NCBI GenBank assembly: GCA_026399445.1
Contig: JAPLRA010000034.1
Span: 1 to 5,424 of the forward strand
Origin: Sulfuritalea sp.
GTDB lineage: Bacteria; Pseudomonadota; Gammaproteobacteria; Burkholderiales; Rhodocyclaceae
Direction of reading: 5' to 3'
Length of the DNA: 5,424 nt
The notes below the pieces were generated by a model, which was given only the letters and a program-made list of their open reading frames with translations, searched no databases and was not told the DNA's origin. The translations under genes and the position numbers were made by a program. Every line of letters starts with the position of its first letter. Positions within the stretch are counted from its first letter, which is position 1. Below, in pieces: positions 4,968 through 5,424 of this stretch.

Positions 4968-5050
4968 CCTTGATGGCGAAAATTTGCAATTATGCTTGCA
5001 GTCGCTGCGGCCGAACCTGGTCGGAGAAGCGCAAAAAGTCAAACAGACGT

Positions 5051-5424
5051 TCAGTGAAAATTCCGGCTCGCTGTCGCCAGGCTGCCGAGCAACTCGCTGT
5101 GGTCGAACAGGCGCTTGGCGATCAGGTGCACCACGGCATGTTCGCCCTCGCCTTGGCGCTGCAACTGGCCGGCCACACCAAGTAGCCGACTGCCGAGCAA
5201 AAGTCGGCGCTGGCGGGACGCCACATCCCTGAACACCACCACGTTGGCGCAGCCGGTTTCGTCTTCCAGCGTGACGAAGATGACGCCGCTGGCGGTGCCC
5301 GGCCGCTGGCGGCAGGTGACGAGGCCGGCGCAACGCACCAGGGCGTTGTTGCCGCTCTCGCGCAATTCCATGGCCGACAGGTAGCGCTTCGCCGCAAGCC
5401 GCGTGCGCAACAGCGCCAGCGGAT
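5051..5424 (-). CDS. dnaE2: Error-prone DNA polymerase DnaE2, C-terminal 123 residues
   Basis: The frame is open through the right edge and ends at TGA (5051-5053). The segment RCAGLVTCRQRPGTASGVIF, then VTLEDETGCANVVVF, is the OB-fold nucleic-acid-binding region that closes DnaE2-type polymerases. The ending LLGSLATASRNFH matches the usual DnaE2 C-terminus (SRxFH), so the gene ends naturally. DnaE2 is a C-family polymerase used in damage-induced mutagenesis, normally working with ImuA and ImuB. Those genes usually lie upstream, which here would be beyond the window's right edge. The catalytic PHP and palm domains are off-window, so activity cannot be judged. Replicative DnaE1 is less likely given the GLVTCRQRPGTA motif. 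The gene is followed by a 137-base gap and then the REC-REC gene in the same direction; that spacing argues against strict co-transcription. Confidence 0.92.
   Translation of the reverse strand, partial: PLALLRTRLAAKRYLSAMELRESGNNALVRCAGLVTCRQRPGTASGVIFVTLEDETGCANVVVFRDVASRQRRLLLGSRLLGVAGQLQRQGEGEHAVVHLIAKRLFDHSELLGSLATASRNFH

Noticed and set aside
1..5424. CRISPR array, tRNA, rRNA, insertion sequence, attachment site
   Set aside because: No regularly spaced repeats, cloverleaf-like segments, transposase motifs or long terminal inverted repeats were seen on either strand.

Overview
This is a GC-rich bacterial chromosome segment that looks like a betaproteobacterium, possibly Rhodocyclales-like. 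That guess rests on the style of the ECF sigma/zinc anti-sigma pair, the CWC cysteine-rich protein, the VOC protein and a DnaE2 C-terminus. It comes from family resemblance, not from a marker gene. Eight complete or edge-cut genes and one apparently broken gene fill nearly all of the window. I see no tRNA, rRNA, CRISPR array, transposase or phage gene.

Minus strand, 2539 down to 1: a tightly packed unit runs ECF sigma factor (frameshifted) -> small zinc anti-sigma factor -> CWC cysteine-rich protein -> HAD-IIB phosphatase -> HdrD/DsrK-like iron-sulfur protein (cut by the left edge). The sigma stop and anti-sigma start are one base apart (TGACATG). Each of the next three junctions is a 4-base ATGA overlap, so the whole set is probably one translationally coupled transcript.

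Plus strand, 2682 to 4040: msrB (MsrB with a Tat-like signal) diverges from the sigma gene across a 142-base gap with several small dyads. It is followed by a conserved-looking protein of unknown function and a VOC/glyoxalase-fold protein. The last two are 10 bases apart, with the second gene's Shine-Dalgarno sequence overlapping the first gene's stop.

Minus strand, 5424 to 4095: the C-terminus of the error-prone DNA polymerase DnaE2 (cut by the right edge), then a two-receiver (REC-REC) response regulator with no output domain. The regulator converges on the VOC gene.

The central theme is envelope and redox stress. An ECF sigma/anti-sigma switch faces an exported methionine sulfoxide reductase, an arrangement reminiscent of the Neisseria Ecf-MseR-MsrAB circuit. 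The most notable anomaly is that the sigma gene, as sequenced, does not encode an intact protein. A lesion in the sigma-4 region moves region 4.2 into another frame and leaves the sigma-2 frame open into the anti-sigma gene.
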